A stretch of DNA of 64,000 nt from Azolla caroliniana (GCA_043228905.1 JBHGNT010000016.1:6014001-6078000), one strand, 5' to 3'; positions 29,569 to 44,540 are shown, counted from the stretch's first letter. The notes: generated by a model from the sequence alone, not told the origin. Numbers and translations are program-made.

Positions 29569-32500
29569 GTCTTCAGTACTCACTGTTTATCCTTAACATT
29601 TTAGCCTTGTTTTTAGCCTTGACTACAGGTATGAACAAGTGGATGAGCATTTTGGTTCTTGGATCCCTTGTATATTCATCTGATATTGGGTGTTTGTAGA
29701 GATTTGGCAGCCATTTTCAGAATACAGCAATAGCTCACCAGGATCAAATGATTACATTTAGTACTCAATTACCTTTTTTCCACATACAATTTTGCTCAGT
29801 AAAACCCCAATTGCCATTTGTTGTATGATTTATCTATGTGCATAATGAGTTGATTGAGAAGAAAAACTAAGGAATCAATCTACAGTAATTTAGTAGAGAG
29901 TCATCGGAATAATTAGTATTAGCCACTCTAAAATTAGTGACATTTGTCCAAGTTATTTGGAATCTGCTACAGAGTTCAATTGAATATGAAGTTTACAGCC
30001 TTATGACTTACCATTTAAGTTGTAAACTCTTCAATGTTTTCTTATGTGTTTTATACGCCATCTTTTTTGCCCATTGTAACGTGATAAAGAGGGTTATCAT
30101 TGAAAATGGGAATCTTGAGAATGCTATAGTGTGTTGCCTCCATGGTGAGTATTTCTTGATTTGTTGCGAACATTAGGTTCTTGCATTTCTTGCATTTTAC
30201 ATGAATATGTTTCTTGTCTTAGTTTTTTCTATAATTTGTTTTGTCTCCTATGTGAACTAGTTTATTGCATTTTTTTCCTTTTATGTACTCTCTTTATTCA
30301 CACATAGAGACTTTGTGCTTCAATGTATGAATACCCCTTCTTAGGAAGGAGATACATATCAACAACACATGTATACTCTGGTCCCATAGGTCAAAATTGG
30401 CCTCTTTATGGACGATAAAAACTCGAATTCTAATTCTCTACTCATTCATGTCTTGACAAGTATCTGTGAGTTGTTTCTAATTTGTCTTGTCCATTAAGAT
30501 ATGTATACCATGGTTTCTCTTAATATTTTAAGGTAAAGCAGTCATTATCAAAATTAAATCATGAACCACAGTTCCATTATATTGGAAGGACAACATGAAT
30601 CCCCTTTAATAATTGGCAATGAATGTTTACATTTGTTTGAACCAGGAAGTCTTATATACAAAAAATGTTTCTCTTGTTATTGCCTATTCATCGATGCATT
30701 AAATGATAGTTCTTTTCTCCCATGTTAGTTTGAGATTGATGTAATTTAAACATCATGTGTTACATATTTTCTGTCTCTCATCTATCATGTCATATTTTTC
30801 CGTGTTTTCTAATGTTTTATGCACCGCCCTCCACCGTCCTGTTGTGGAGCGAGTGGTTCTTTGCATCGACATAAAGAGAACACATTGTTATGTTTGGCAT
30901 GGCTTTTCTCTTTTATTGCTATCAATTGATTTATGTTTTATTTTGAAGTCATGGGTCCTATCTTTTTATGATCAAGACATGCACATCAGACTTTGTATTA
31001 CATTGGAGTATTCGTTGTACAAATTATTTCACCAAACACATCCTTTTTCTTGAAGGAAAACCAAATTAGTAATGAGATTCCCTCAAATATTTGTTTGAGG
31101 ATGGATTCCCACGAAGTAGAAACTCGAATAAATGATCATTTTCTAGCAAGTCACATGGATTTGTGAACCTCAATTGATATCACAATGCAGCAATGTTTTA
31201 GTTGTGGTAATGAGTACAAACCAGCCTTGCTTCGGTTTGAACTGAACCAAATCTTTAAACTAGTTTAATGGCTTAGTGGTAATGCCATAAGAGTTTCGGT
31301 TTGGTTCAAGTTCCTAGTTTTTTATATGGTTCAATTTAGTTTGACTTTTCAGTTTATGTTGTTATGGTGTTATGTTTTCGGTTTATCTAGTTAAGTTTGT
31401 ATGGTTTCAAACTTTTTTTGGGTGAATTCTTCATTTTAATATAACAAAAAATGTGAAAGCATTACTTAAGTCTTCTAACTTTAAACAATGTTTTCCAAAT
31501 CGAGATGAGAGAGAGAGAGAGAGAATAGAGCATGTGACATGCCATAGAGGGAGGAGTAGGAAAATAAAGTTTGCTATTTTAGGAGCAAATAATGTCATTT
31601 TAATTCTTGTCTAAAAAAATTGGTGTAACATAGTATTGCACCGTATGTATAGAATATATTGGTTTGAATAGTTTGATGGTTTGACATAATGGTTTAATAG
31701 TGCAATTTGGCTCATTTTCTAGGTTTAAATGGTTTCAAAAGGTTTAGTTCAGTTTGGTTTAATTTCATGTTTGATGTTAACCGTTCAGCTCAAAATGGTT
31801 TTGTTTTAGGAGTTGCAAACCAAAATCGAGCCGAGACGATTGTTAGTAATGAGAGAGCCAAAATATCTGCAACCTTACTTATTGTCTCAAAGATTGCGAC
31901 TGCGGTATCTAGTTGGGTCAAAGTTGGACCCAACTTCTTGTGAATAAAAAATGTTCTACTTTCCATCCACATAACCCAATATGGTATCATAGATTTTTGT
32001 TGTGTTAGACAACTCTCTACAAATAATTGAATTTGCAAATTTTTAGGATTCATTTGGCATTGATGTGGAGGGAGTTCTCTCCTCCTTGCCAAAGAAAACC
32101 AACTCAATCTCTAAATAGCCTTTCCTATGGTGTTTGGCTCTACTTGCATTTTCTAGGTCCATGTTGAAACGGTACAAACCTGAAGTGCCTTATGAATGTT
32201 TGGTTAAACTACTAGTTCCATTGGACTTGCATTGCACATCCCATCCTACACACTTTGAGGAATTACAAGATAAGAAGTCAACGCATCAAAGGATTACAAA
32301 TTAGCATTGTCAAGAAAGTACGTGGCTCTACATCAAGGAGCCTGGGAAATGAACCACTCTTTTCTTGAGAGCATCTTTTGTGTCTCAACATAATAATGGT
32401 CTAATTTTTATATGTTTTTTTGAAAACTAGGAGAGAGTTGCATAGTATGATAACCAACAGAATCTTGCACCTTTAGTATCACACTCTATGCTCTACTTCC

Positions 32501-33028
32501 AATTAGATTCAAGTTTGCTTTCCCCAAATTGTCATATTGACCTTCCCTAAACATTTCTCTTTGGCGCATTGTGCACTCTAAATCTGCAAGGTTCATTAAT
32601 AAAGTACTTGCGGCATCAATAGTCACTCCCAACTCCATGTACACTACATGAAAATGTTCCACTTTGGTTTTTGACACAATCGGCATTGTCTGTTGTGTGT
32701 GTGTGTGTGAGGGAGTATACACTCACAAATTACTTCTTAGTGGGTTCCATAGAAGCTTTCGGCACAATCTAAGAACGCATGACAAAACTTGGTATACCCA
32801 TTGAATATTTAATTGCAATAGCACGCCTTAATGAGCAAGTGTAATTTATGTTGCCAACAACATGGGTTCATTGAGTTTAGGGAATCAACTGTAGGGAAAA
32901 ATAATGATTCCCTATCACTCACTCTATTTCATATATGCATAGATGACTTAGAAGAGTCCATTATGCAATTACTATGAAGTGACCAAGTTTCAAGATCAAT
33001 CTCAAACAAATAATGGGTTTTGCTAATT

Positions 33029-33441
33029 CTCAATGATAATGATGTATTGCCCTTTTCAACATTTCACATTGTAGAGGATTGTTGTAAAGAGAGTAGTTCA
33101 TCCACAAACATAAGAAACACCACATACACGACAATCAAAACTAAGGAATGTGTGAGATTTTTCAAATAATTCATAGAACATTGCTTGATTGTCCAAGATT
33201 CAATATCATCAAATACAAATGCAACATTTAATAACTCAATGATAATGATGTATTGCCCTTTTCAACAATTCACATTGTAGAGGATAGTTGTAAAGAGAGT
33301 AGTTCATCCACAAACATAAGAAACACCACATACATGACAATCAAAACTAAGGAATGTGTGAGATTTTTCAAATAATTCATAGAACATTGCTTGATTGTCC
33401 AAGATTCAATATCATCAAATACAAATGCAACATTTAATAAC
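33029..33441. repeat. 206-base near-identical tandem duplication
   Basis: Copies at 33029-33234 and 33235-33441 run from CTCAATGATAATGATGTATTG to GCAACATTTAATAA. I see only a handful of differences, so the event is recent. No coding sequence is recognisable in the unit. Confidence 0.93.
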
Positions 33442-35093
33442 ATTCAAGATGATAAACAAAGATAAGTCATTTCAATATAGTGGCAATCCAAATCTTACCA
33501 CATGGGATGAAGATTTAGGGATAAACGTAACCATTTTTTAGATATGGATAAAGTATAAGGATGTTCCTAGAACACCAATTGGAGTCACAACGTTAGACAT
33601 GAATGTCATGGTCAATGTTGCTCCTCAATATGGGGAAATGAAACCCATTGAGTTAGATGGTCTAACAAGTCCATGAATATGTGGGTAAAGTAGACAAGGA
33701 GACACATCGCCTACTTATCCAAGCTTACTTGACATGTTGGGATACCTACAAAGAAATGTAACGGAAATCACCCTCATCTATACCTATTGTCATGATCTTG
33801 AAGTTGAGAATGATGCTTGAAAATGGCTGGGTAGAGTAGATTGCATTGTGGCACACCGTGGCTAATTGACGATCAAGGATAGGGAACATCTCACACTACA
33901 ATGTGAAGCTTCCACAACAATCTGAAAATTCCCCTAACCATCAATCTCACACGACTTCTGTAAGTGGAGCACAACTACCTATTAGCGCTCTTTACTTGAG
34001 CATAGGAGATACCTTATGCAAACACACTACTCAAAAGACTTTCTTGGAATGCTTGCTTTGGATCCCACACATCATCTTTTTGGCTTTTTGTGGACATTAA
34101 GGTATCATCGCCGTTTTCTCTTTTACTCTTTGAAAGGCTAGGGAAAGTTTCCACTTCTAGGTAAGATAGATGAGTATTCTTGTATTTTCTTTCTAACATA
34201 AACATTATCTTAACTCGGTAGAGTGCTTGTTAGTAAACAAGTTACCATCAATGACATAGGAATGGTAATGTTCTCATTGTTTAAGGAAAGAATTCTTCAT
34301 TCTTTGAGTTATGGGCTAGTGCTCACATAAAAGGTACTTTTAAACTTGTAGAAGTAGGTTATGTACCATGTGAGTTGGGACTTTTAAAAACTCAACATAT
34401 GTAACTAAACTGCCATTTTTACACCAAGACAATTAAGGGTGGCCTAAGATTGAAGTAAGAATTTTCATTTCCCCTAAGAATTATAAGTTAAGTAGTTGGA
34501 ATTGGCCAACCATGTCATGGACCCTATTATTCTTTATGGTTTAAATGTCTCTCACATTTTGTCGTTCCTATAGAGGAATATAATCCTTGCATTCCAACTC
34601 TGGTAATGTGGTAACAAGGCAAGAAATTACAAAAGAAAGATTTGGTACAAATGTTTGATATTCCGTTAGCTTGGATAAGATGTTCTCGAAATGGGAACTA
34701 GCTTGGATAAGATGTTCTCAAAACGGGAACAAACTTGAAAGATAAAGATCCAATGCTATGTTCTGGTAAATGTTTGAGCAATTACTTGGAGGATTTTTTT
34801 ACCTCATCATTAATGTTTGTGTTTTTATTGTTGGTGCCCTTCTTGGTACTAAAACTGTAGATCAACATCGTCAATGACACAACTCTATATGTTTAAAGAC
34901 AAGTAGGCATTATGTGCACAACATGATGTGTTACACTTCCTTGCATTATTAATTCGAAGAAAATCAACTACACCATGTATGCGCACATTCAAAAAACAGC
35001 CAAACCATGTCTTTGCATGCAAGAATAAAACATATATGAACTTTTCTCATTGGAATTCAAGTTTATAATCCTACAATAATAATATATTGATAT

Positions 35094-35094
<1 letters not shown>

Positions 35095-35134
<40 letters not shown>
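35095..35134. repeat. (AT)n microsatellite
   Basis: A run of alternating AT of about 40 bases, with one or two interruptions, next to a PPR scrap. Confidence 0.9.
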
Positions 35135-35137
<3 letters not shown>

Positions 35138-35189
35138 AAAAATGGTTTATATTATGTCTAAAGCAGTTTACATGATACTTCAATACATA

Positions 35190-35260
35190 TTTTTACCTTT
35201 TTCAACTGCTCTTAGGCTGCCACATCCATACATATCTCCCAAAGCATTACCAAAGAACAG
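35190..35260 (-). pseudogene. PPR coding scrap
   Basis: On the minus strand the sequence reads FGNALGDMYG joined directly to CGSLRAVEKGKNMY. These are an S-motif core (GNALVDMYA) and an L-motif core (ACGSL.AVEKGK.IH) brought together by deletion of the roughly 50 residues that normally separate them. There is no open frame around it. It is an isolated relic of the same PPR family as the cluster at the left of the window. Confidence 0.55.
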
Positions 35261-38200
35261 TTGTACATGGCCACTTGCCTCATGTCGGTGGAGGAAATAC
35301 CCAGAGAGGTGGCTGATATCATATATTTTCTTCCTTATATATTGGTATTATATGGCTTTTCAAAATTACGCACTAAAAATAATCTTTAAATTGGACCTTA
35401 AAATGATAGAGAACCTTGCTATAAAATGGACAAAATTACATACAATGTCAACGGTAATTTTTAGTCCTTTGCTCCCAACGTATTAACTTGATAGGTAAAA
35501 CTTAGAATGTTGCAGTTAGACCGAGGTACAAATGTCTTGATTTTATCTTGGGGCACTAGTAAGTGTAGGGTAAAAAAGCATGGCTTATGTCTTCAAGCAT
35601 ACGGATTAGTTAATAGTGCACGTGTAGCTTGGGTCTCCATGCCATTGTTCACATTGAAGAGAATGTGAGCTAAGTCATATGGAAGCAAAGTTGTGAAGGA
35701 TAGACAAGTGGTTGGGCGATAGCAAGTAAGGGTGAGAGTGATATTTCTTGTTCAAAGAAGAATATTGTTTTATATTTTGGTGTGTAATATTTTATGGAAG
35801 ATGTGGTCAATGAGACTCCATATCTCCCCAAGTCATGGTAAATTAGCATTGCTAAAATACTTCATTCACTGATAGACTATTTAAGCATCATGAAGCAAGT
35901 AAAATTCATCTTCATTTCTAAATAGTTTTTACGTGATATATGTCTTCTGAAAGTGAATATTTTACTTCTTTCCCACATAATAATTGCCACAAAGTGCATG
36001 AGACGTTTTGTTTTAATCTTATGCATTAACTCCATGAACACAACCTTGATGAGAAGTGATCCGACCACTAGAAATAGGTGAATGTATGGTGTTTGTTTCT
36101 TGACTCGAAAAAACTTCATAAGAAAACACTTTTGGACATTGTTGAACTTAGAGATGCCAATATCTTACACTTCAACTCCATAGGGGAGCACCAATGTCAC
36201 CAAAGTGGCAAGTATTTTTTGAGAACTCGATGTTTCATCTCTACTAATCTACTGCATATGTTCTTTAGATGCGTAACAAGCTCTGTTTCCCAATTCCACA
36301 CAACCATTATCACATTCATGTCATCTATGATGCAATGTGGAATTCTCGACCAATTACTTACTAATATACACCATTTTGAGAACCAATAATGTTTTAGACA
36401 TATGGATAGACATCAAAGAAAGGTGTAAATTAAGGTTTTAATGTTTTCAATCAAAATCACTATCTATTTCTAGTGGGAGGAGTGTTACTCTAAGCTTGTC
36501 AATGGTTTGAAGTACGTTTACCATTGTAAAGAGTATTCAACTCAAAAATGTAATGATGGAGCGAAAACAAATAATAATAATTAGGGTTTAGGGTTTCCGA
36601 ACTAGGGTTCTCAAAAAAGAAAAGATAGCCAGGAGAGAGAGAGAGAGAATCATTTCCATTAATTTCCAACATATATTATTTATTATTTGTAATATCAAAT
36701 TTATATGAAGAAACATAATGAAAGTTGTAAAGAAGCCGAAAGTGAGACATGAGTAGACGCTCATGTTTCAATAGTCACATACCGTCTTATTTCATCTACG
36801 ATTACTTGCACTGGTCAATCGTGTATTTATGGTTGCAGTTATGATTAGTATGCATTGCTATTTAATTTTCTTATATCCAAGGTGTACGTGGAAGTGTTAC
36901 GTGAGCGTAATGACATACATGTGCCACATGGTTCGCGAGCATGTGTATTCCTAATGCAATAGTTATTTCAGAGTATAATTTATTATTCGACTTGGAAAAT
37001 TAAAGTGAGGATGTTAGAGATCGGGAAGGAACTTATTAATTCGATAAGATATTTGAAAGGCATGTGTGTGGTTCACACATGGATAAGAAAACACACCACA
37101 CCAAGAAGATACCTATAGTGCCTTTAAATAGGTCAACGTACACAAATCAACCCATACAAAACTTAATGTATTGATCTCCTACCTCATTGTGCATGGCACA
37201 TGTGATACTAATAATATTAATCACAACAGTTTCGGATCAGATTTGTCGCTAATGCTCAAAAGCATGTAAGTTCTAACCACGTCTATTATACATATAAGAA
37301 GCTTGGATCCCTTGGCATGTGACCCAACACTTAGTACTGAGCTTTTGCAACCCTCTTTGGTGGGGATTCCTTCCACAGTGAGTCTCACCCTTTGAAGGCA
37401 CGCTTCCATGATGCATTATCCTTTTTCTTAGTGTATCTAAAGGGACAAATGATTGAAACTCTTCGTCATCTAGAGTTGTAATCATATATTTTTGAATAGT
37501 ATCTAGGAGGCAAAATCCCTCAATAGTGTTATGTGATACCATCCAAACCATTATTCATCTTTTCTTCGCGTGTCTTGTCCACTATGTTGGGTTTTATTCA
37601 CCAAACTTTATACAATAATAGCATATGATCAAGTGATAATCTAGTTCTGCCACCCTTCATTCTTTATTAACCAATGTTATTATAAAACCACACATTTTGA
37701 GAGTACAAAGGATATGAAATCGAAGGGTGGAGGAATGATAACACCTCTTTATCAACACTAACAAACTGAATTAGGTTGATAATGTTGTTGCTCAACCCAT
37801 GGTAATAGTCATAAAATAACTTATATTACCTAGGAAACATTCTCCCCCTCCACTAAATTCATAAATGAGAATTCTTCCCAATGTGTGATAGTTAAATGCA
37901 TCCTTCATTCTTGTAGCAAACATAATTAACTAATTTTTGGTCTTATCCACACAACATGTGCGAATCATTCAGAATCAATAAGGCCCATTCTATAACCCTA
38001 TCACCAATATGTCTATACAATAAGTTTCAGTAGGCTAAGATTCTATCTCTATAACCAATAATTGGTTAGATCAAATCAATTGTGGGGGTATATAGAAATC
38101 AACTTGTGTTTAACATGCAAAATTCTTGTTTTTGAGTTGTCCTTGACTTGATCTGCAAATATTCATGAAATCAATATTGTCTTTTATATATTGCAAGTGT

Positions 38201-38441
38201 AGAAGTCCATGGAACGGACATAGTGCACTTATTTGCATACTTTTGTATTGCCATAATAAAATCTATATTCCTTGTTAAAGAAAAATTTAATTTTTCGTCT
38301 TCATGGAGTATATTGTTTCATATGTAACAAGGGGCCATAAATGTTGAGTTAATGCTCAATATATTTGAATTACACCTTGCGAATGAGGTCTAAACTATTG
38401 ATGTTGATAGAGCTAATATCAAGACATGTGTATATGTGAAT

Positions 38442-38468
38442 ATGTGTGTGTGTGTGTGTGTGTGTGTA
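38442..38468. repeat. (GT)n microsatellite
   Basis: About 13 tandem GT dinucleotides in gene-poor sequence. Confidence 0.9.
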
Positions 38469-39599
38469 TAAACTCAAAAGTGCAAGCAGACACATTATAC
38501 ATTCTCTGCTACTGTTCCAAACAGTATGTGACATGTCCATAAGAAAGATTCTTACCAAAACTAATTGAATGTTTTACTTGTCTCATTAGCAACATGAGAT
38601 TTGCATATCAATTCCTTCTTGTGAAAATCATCATTGACAATTACTTTGATATATATTTTCATAATCGGTCATTGCATTGCCAAGTTGAGAACATTGGACA
38701 CAATACATATGCCAAAAACTTGACATGCTCTTTCAATGTGTTCATGCAAGATACGCATTTGCCATAACGAGCCATCCCACGAAGAGCAAAGCATTGTGGG
38801 AATTTTCCTATCTGATATTTTTTTTTGTTTTTGCATATGGTACGGAAACATTATTCTTGAGCTTCAGTCAATCATCTTTACTATTTATTGGATGCCAGTA
38901 CTTCGTACAATTTTTGTGAATAGAGACCCATTTGGATAGGAAATATTACTACCCGAACTAGATCAATCAAGGATGCCGACACATGGGGAAGAAATTTACT
39001 TGTATGTTATGTGTGTGCACTAGTATATGAAGTTGATTAGGACGTAGGTGTGTCGGTTTACTTTTGATAATTGATATTGGTGTATGCCGAAATAATGAAC
39101 CAACTTTATGTGTCTATGACAACATTGCTAGGTGTGCAAGTAACATCCCTTTGTTTTAGGTAGCATTGTTGTCTAACGGCATCCGAGGGGCCTCCCTTCT
39201 TAAAACCAAACATTTGTGAAAACTCAACGATTTCCTCAAAATCACATCACCCTTAAAATAGTGTGTACATTATACCTACCCTCTGGATGCGATCGCAATC
39301 TAAGTATATGATAGATATACTCATGCAATATTATTCTTTTGCACTTTGGATTGTTTTAACTTTTTGCCTCTTAAATGTGGTTGATAAATATTAAAAACCA
39401 AAACCCAGAAAAGGGCATTACGTGTACGTATGCGATTCACAATCTCATATTCGAAAGCTTTAACCATTTTTTGATAAAGGAAAGAAAAAACTTCACCCAC
39501 TTTCACCAAAAAGAGAACACAACAATTTCGTATTCTAAAATGTTTTGGTAACTTTTCAAACTTGGTTTCTCGAAATGATAGATGAGATTTGGGTACTTT

Positions 39600-39600
<1 letters not shown>

Positions 39601-39635
<35 letters not shown>
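39601..39635. repeat. (GA)n microsatellite
   Basis: About 17 tandem GA dinucleotides in gene-poor sequence. Confidence 0.9.
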
Positions 39636-39638
<3 letters not shown>

Positions 39639-42600
39639 TTGATGCTACAAAGGGAGACTAGATGCCATCTATGGAATTTACCAGGTGCATTGTCCTACTT
39701 AAGGTCACCACCTTAAAGTAATTCGGCTCCTTTTCTTTTCCTTTTTGGAAACACGTCTCTCACAAGGGGCAAAGAGAAAGAAGAATGCATGAACTTGCTT
39801 TAAGCTTTAGTCAAAGGGTAGAGTCAATCCGTTTTATATGCATTGTTTAGTGCACAAAACACAAAAAATACAAACGAATGAGAATGTATGTAATCTATAA
39901 CATACATTTAAAGAATCTATCATATTAATATATTCACACACACATAAATATATAATGAGGGGAGAGAACTAAAATGCTCATAACTTTGTAGCCAAGTTAC
40001 TAGAGTACCTCTTCGTCTTCTTTTTTAAAAATTACCTGAATCTCCCTAGGTTTTTAAAATATGACTGAAAAACCACTGCTTTTGAGCTGACCTCAACTTA
40101 ACATTGACAACTACATCTCTATGAATGGTTAATTATGAGATCTAAATCGCTAATTGAAAACTAACATTAATATGAGAGTTATATTATGAGGTCTCCTTCT
40201 CTCATGAAAGATAGCGAGATAGTTTATGAGATTGAACCAAACTGCATGCACAAAATCTACTGTCTTTTGTGAATTTGGTGATGTTGCGAGCATAAACACA
40301 CATTCATTGTCACCTTTAGATCTGGTTATCCTTAAGAAATTTATTCCCCTTTGGTTGAAGTAAAATTATGAAATTTATACTGAAGGATCTTGTTTAATGC
40401 TTGCTAATATCTGTTAACAAGGAATGATTTTTTTTAATGATTTTTGTTACAACATGTTCTGAACAGATCCAAAACATCATTCAAATTTACACACTTTCTC
40501 TCAGTGGAAGATGAAACCAATCAACCACTTTATCGCTAGCCATTAGGAATTGTTATTTTCTTATGGAAGCAAAAAGAGGATTGACTACTTTGAAAGTTTC
40601 TTCAAGCAAGTGCATTGTGAAATTCATAGGATATACTCAAAGCATCGATGAAATGAATTGAAGCTTGTAGATGATAGGGATTCAAAGCAACAAATGTGAT
40701 TATAAAGCTTATAAATCTTTTTAAACCGATCATTTCTCTATCTAACTTTGACTCAAATGCAAACAAATATGTCTCTAAATAGAGCAATGGGTAGTCTCAC
40801 ATAAGTATGACAAACTTATGAATATTTTCTAGTTGGTCTAGAAATATGGATACTTCTGAAATATTTCCAAATCCAAAAAAGATTAGCGAGGAGCACAATG
40901 AGCAACCTTTTATATGGGTATTATGAACCCATTTAAGAATTTAGTTGCGCAATTGATATTAAATAAACGCACACAATGTGAAATTATTGCCTTTATGGAT
41001 TATATTATGGTGAATGATTGTTTATATATTAATGTGTTCATGTTAAGTATTTTTTTAGGGTAAAGTGCATTCTTTGCAAAAGTGAGGCCATGGTTACAAG
41101 TCTCCATCAATGGGTTTGACGTTCCGTCAATTATAAAAGCCCTTCTTCAAAATTATAGTTTGAGATAACGCACCCTAAATGTTGAGACATAAAGAAATGA
41201 CTCTAAACCATTATTAGCAATGCCCTTTCAAAGGCAATGTTCATTGGTGGCAAATGAGTTGCCTATCTTGAGAGCCAGATTAGTAAATCTTAAAAACTCT
41301 ACACATAAATAGTTTGAGATCATGCATAGAAAACGGTTTTGAGTTGCCTTCGTGATGAGTATAAAGAGTCAACATGGTAAGTTAGATGTCATAGCATGGG
41401 ACCCCGTAGTTTTTTACTGTCCATTGACATTCCAAGATCTATCCACGTGCAATCTATTAAATGCCATACATGCGAGCATCTAATTTTGTTTCTTCGGCAT
41501 GGTAATTCTAATTGACTCTTTATGATCGAAAGCCAACACTGTTTCACTTGACACGGCAACATATAACTTTTTTCCTCTTTGTAAAGCGTCATCACAGATT
41601 CAAACCTAGTCGACTATATTCGGTTGATATTTGAAGAATGATTACATAAAAGGATCACACACTTGTGACAACACGTGGAGACTTGGAGTTCTTTAAAACG
41701 CTCTAAATGCTTGTAGTGTGTTGGGCAGTTTTTTCTATTTTCTAGTATCAAACAAGTATTTTGAAACATGCATACACCTAGTTTCATAACAATGAAGGCA
41801 CTAACTATAATTTAATAGAATAGTGATACTTTTTTATGAAGGAAAAACTACACTTTTAGTATGCACATGTTTGCACGAACTATATGTATATTATTTCCAC
41901 GATTTCATATTGGATGTCTCTTTTTTTCCGAAAATAATAGTTTTTATTACAAAAGAAAAATACCCCCACCACTAACTTTCAATGAACTTTGGATCCCTCT
42001 GGGATCTAAACCGCCAAGTCTAACCTACAACGAACTTTGGATTTCATATCAAAGTCTTTCTCTCTCTATATATACGTGCATCCCCATATGCTTGTAAGTA
42101 TTAATAAAGATCAATGGCCTAATCACAAAACTAAATAGATGTAAGATCGATTATCCCTCTTCAATGGCCATGGTTTTTCATGTATCGCTTATGTTCAACC
42201 ACTTCCTCGATACCTTGAATGTTGTCCTAGCCTGAAATATACATGGGTTTACACAAATACATCATAGCACAATGTGTATGCACGCTTAGTTTAAATCATT
42301 CCTTAAACAAACAAGCACTATTATGACCTTTTGAAAGATAGAGTGTGTGTGCGAGGGTGAGAGAAATGTGTGTCTATGTGTAAGAGTGAAAACAAGTTTG
42401 TCATGGTTGGTTGCCGCATATACGGGTTCAACACCTACACATTCTAGGGTTGTCTAGAGAAATAACAAATAGGCGGGCAAGACCCGAGACTTGACAATCA
42501 ATCTTTGAGGGTAGGCCCCGTTTTGCGTTGAAACTCTTGATTCCACAGTTGGTTCCTATATACCCCCTCTTCTGTATGTAGACCCACCCACCCTATCGTT

Positions 42601-43673
42601 TCTAAAGATGGTGCCAAGAAAGAGAATAATAACTATAATGTAGTACAGTGGTTGCACACTATTAAAAGAGAAAAACTCCACTTAAACTCATCAATAAGTT
42701 TGCACATATAATATATATATATAAATATATTATTTTCATCAAAATCATGTTGAAAGTCAAGCCCTTTGTCTTCATTCTCACAATAACAATTTTGTCTCTC
42801 TCATCATTGCATCATGCCATGCAATTTGATGACCAAAAGTGCTTGGTCTCTATTCTTGTCGATCTTTAGAGGTGGATCAACTGTATTGATAGACAAGGCA
42901 CTCCCACGCCCATTGGAGAATCCAATGCCATTGATCTTACCTTGCCTCTCTCATATACTACTTAATCCTAAAAAGAGTAAAGAGAAGCAAATGATCTACT
43001 ATTGGAGAGAGCTAAAGACTCCCATCTAGGAAAAGCCCTAGACCACATGGGAAAAGAATGAACTATAGATCTTCAAAAATTGATAAGAACCGTCACTAGA
43101 AAGTTTCAAAGGCTTGAATCAAGGTAATAATACAATTGAGATGAGAGGAGACGCCTCATTGGGGCTTTGGGTTGGGTCCATGTGATTAGTTTTACCTTTT
43201 TGTCTCTACTAGAGAATTTATTCATCAACATTTCTCAAACAAGTGAACAAGCTATAGGATAAATATCAAGTTGGTCTCATAATAGGGCCAATTTAGTTGT
43301 CTTCTTACTTTTCTCTATTTGTTGCAATTATTGTACCCTAGTGCTACGTTGTTAACCTACCAATACAAGGCCTTTGGTTTTAGGGCTCAATCTTCACATC
43401 TCTTTATTACACCATATATGTTTTTCCCCTAGTTTACTAGATGCCATTATGAAATGGAGGGATTGAATGCATGGCATTGTAGTCTCCACCAGAGAACCTT
43501 ACTTACAAAACGACAACTAGGTTAGATCCTCGCCATGAGCTACCATCTCAAAGATCAAAATTAACCTGCTATGGACATCAAAAAGATATCTCATCCTGTT
43601 GCGTATATATCAAAATAACCAATACAAAAAAACATTTCTTCTTGTCTAGACAATAGTGAGGATCTTATGGACT

Positions 43674-44289
43674 CTCTCTCTCTCTCATACACTCACTCCC
43701 CCCCCATTCTTTAGATTGTATGGATGTTAGTAATACAATTGTCTCCTTCTTATGCTTAATCTCTCTCTGTCTCTCAACAAATCGCTACATTCTCTCTCTA
43801 AAGTTTAGATTTGTCCTCGCTTTCTTTCGCCCCACGTCTTTGAACACACATCACACTTCTACTCAACTGAAAGTTGCGGCCAAGTAGGTATCCAGACTCT
43901 CTCACGGGCCTCGGAACAATCAATCGCACACATACGACGACCGTTCGAGCAACTAGGCTCTTTAAAAGCGAGACAGGCTCCAATTCGGTGTTCCAAACCA
44001 TTACGCCACTATCTCTCCTTCTCCATCTCGTTCTCTCTCTCTCTCTCTCTATCCGTCCATCTATCTATCTATCTGTCTGTCTGTTTGTCTCTCTCTCTCT
44101 CTCTCTCTCACTGTGTCTCTATAAAACACAGAGATATACACATGTGGCCCGGCCCCTTAGAGAGAATGAGAGATCTCTTTAGACACTTGTATTCTTTCTT
44201 TTGCTATTTTCTTTTCAGCCTCTTTTCTTTCTTTTTAATCAAATTCCCTTCCCCTTCCTTTGTGTGTGTTATAAAAGAAAAAGAAGAGA

Positions 44290-44325
<36 letters not shown>

Positions 44326-44430
44326 TTTAAATTTGCTCTGTTCCTTTTCTCCCTCTCCATCTCTCTCCTTAAAATTTTTTGTTCTGCTCTCTCTCTCTCT
44401 CTCTCTCTCTTTTAAATTTGCTCTGTTCCT

Positions 44431-44461
<31 letters not shown>

Positions 44462-44505
44462 TTTGCTCTGTTCCTTCTCTCTCTCTCTCTTTTAAATTTG
44501 CTCTG

Positions 44506-44540
<35 letters not shown>

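Larger units (their letters stand above)
29569..43673. other. 14-kb gene-poor stretch
   Basis: I find no frame with recognisable protein similarity. It contains CGGTT/GGTTTAA-rich sequence at about 31225-31800 that recalls the MITE family (low confidence), a 206-base duplication at 33029-33441, a 33-base duplication at about 34665-34725, a PPR scrap at 35190-35260, two TTTAGGG units at about 36584-36598, and microsatellites at 35095-35134 (AT), 38442-38468 (GT) and 39601-39635 (GA). Confidence 0.55.

Noticed and set aside
31225-31800. Third MITE of the AACCG family
   Set aside because: It is rich in GGTTTAA/CGGTT words, but I could not find matching terminal inverted repeats or a target duplication.
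31790-32107. 105-codon minus-strand frame as a gene
   Set aside because: No recognisable domain, AT-rich repeat-like surroundings and no splice or motif support.
37273-37551. 92-codon minus-strand frame resembling a possible element protein
   Set aside because: No diagnostic retroelement motif (no CCHC, protease, RT or integrase signature) was visible.
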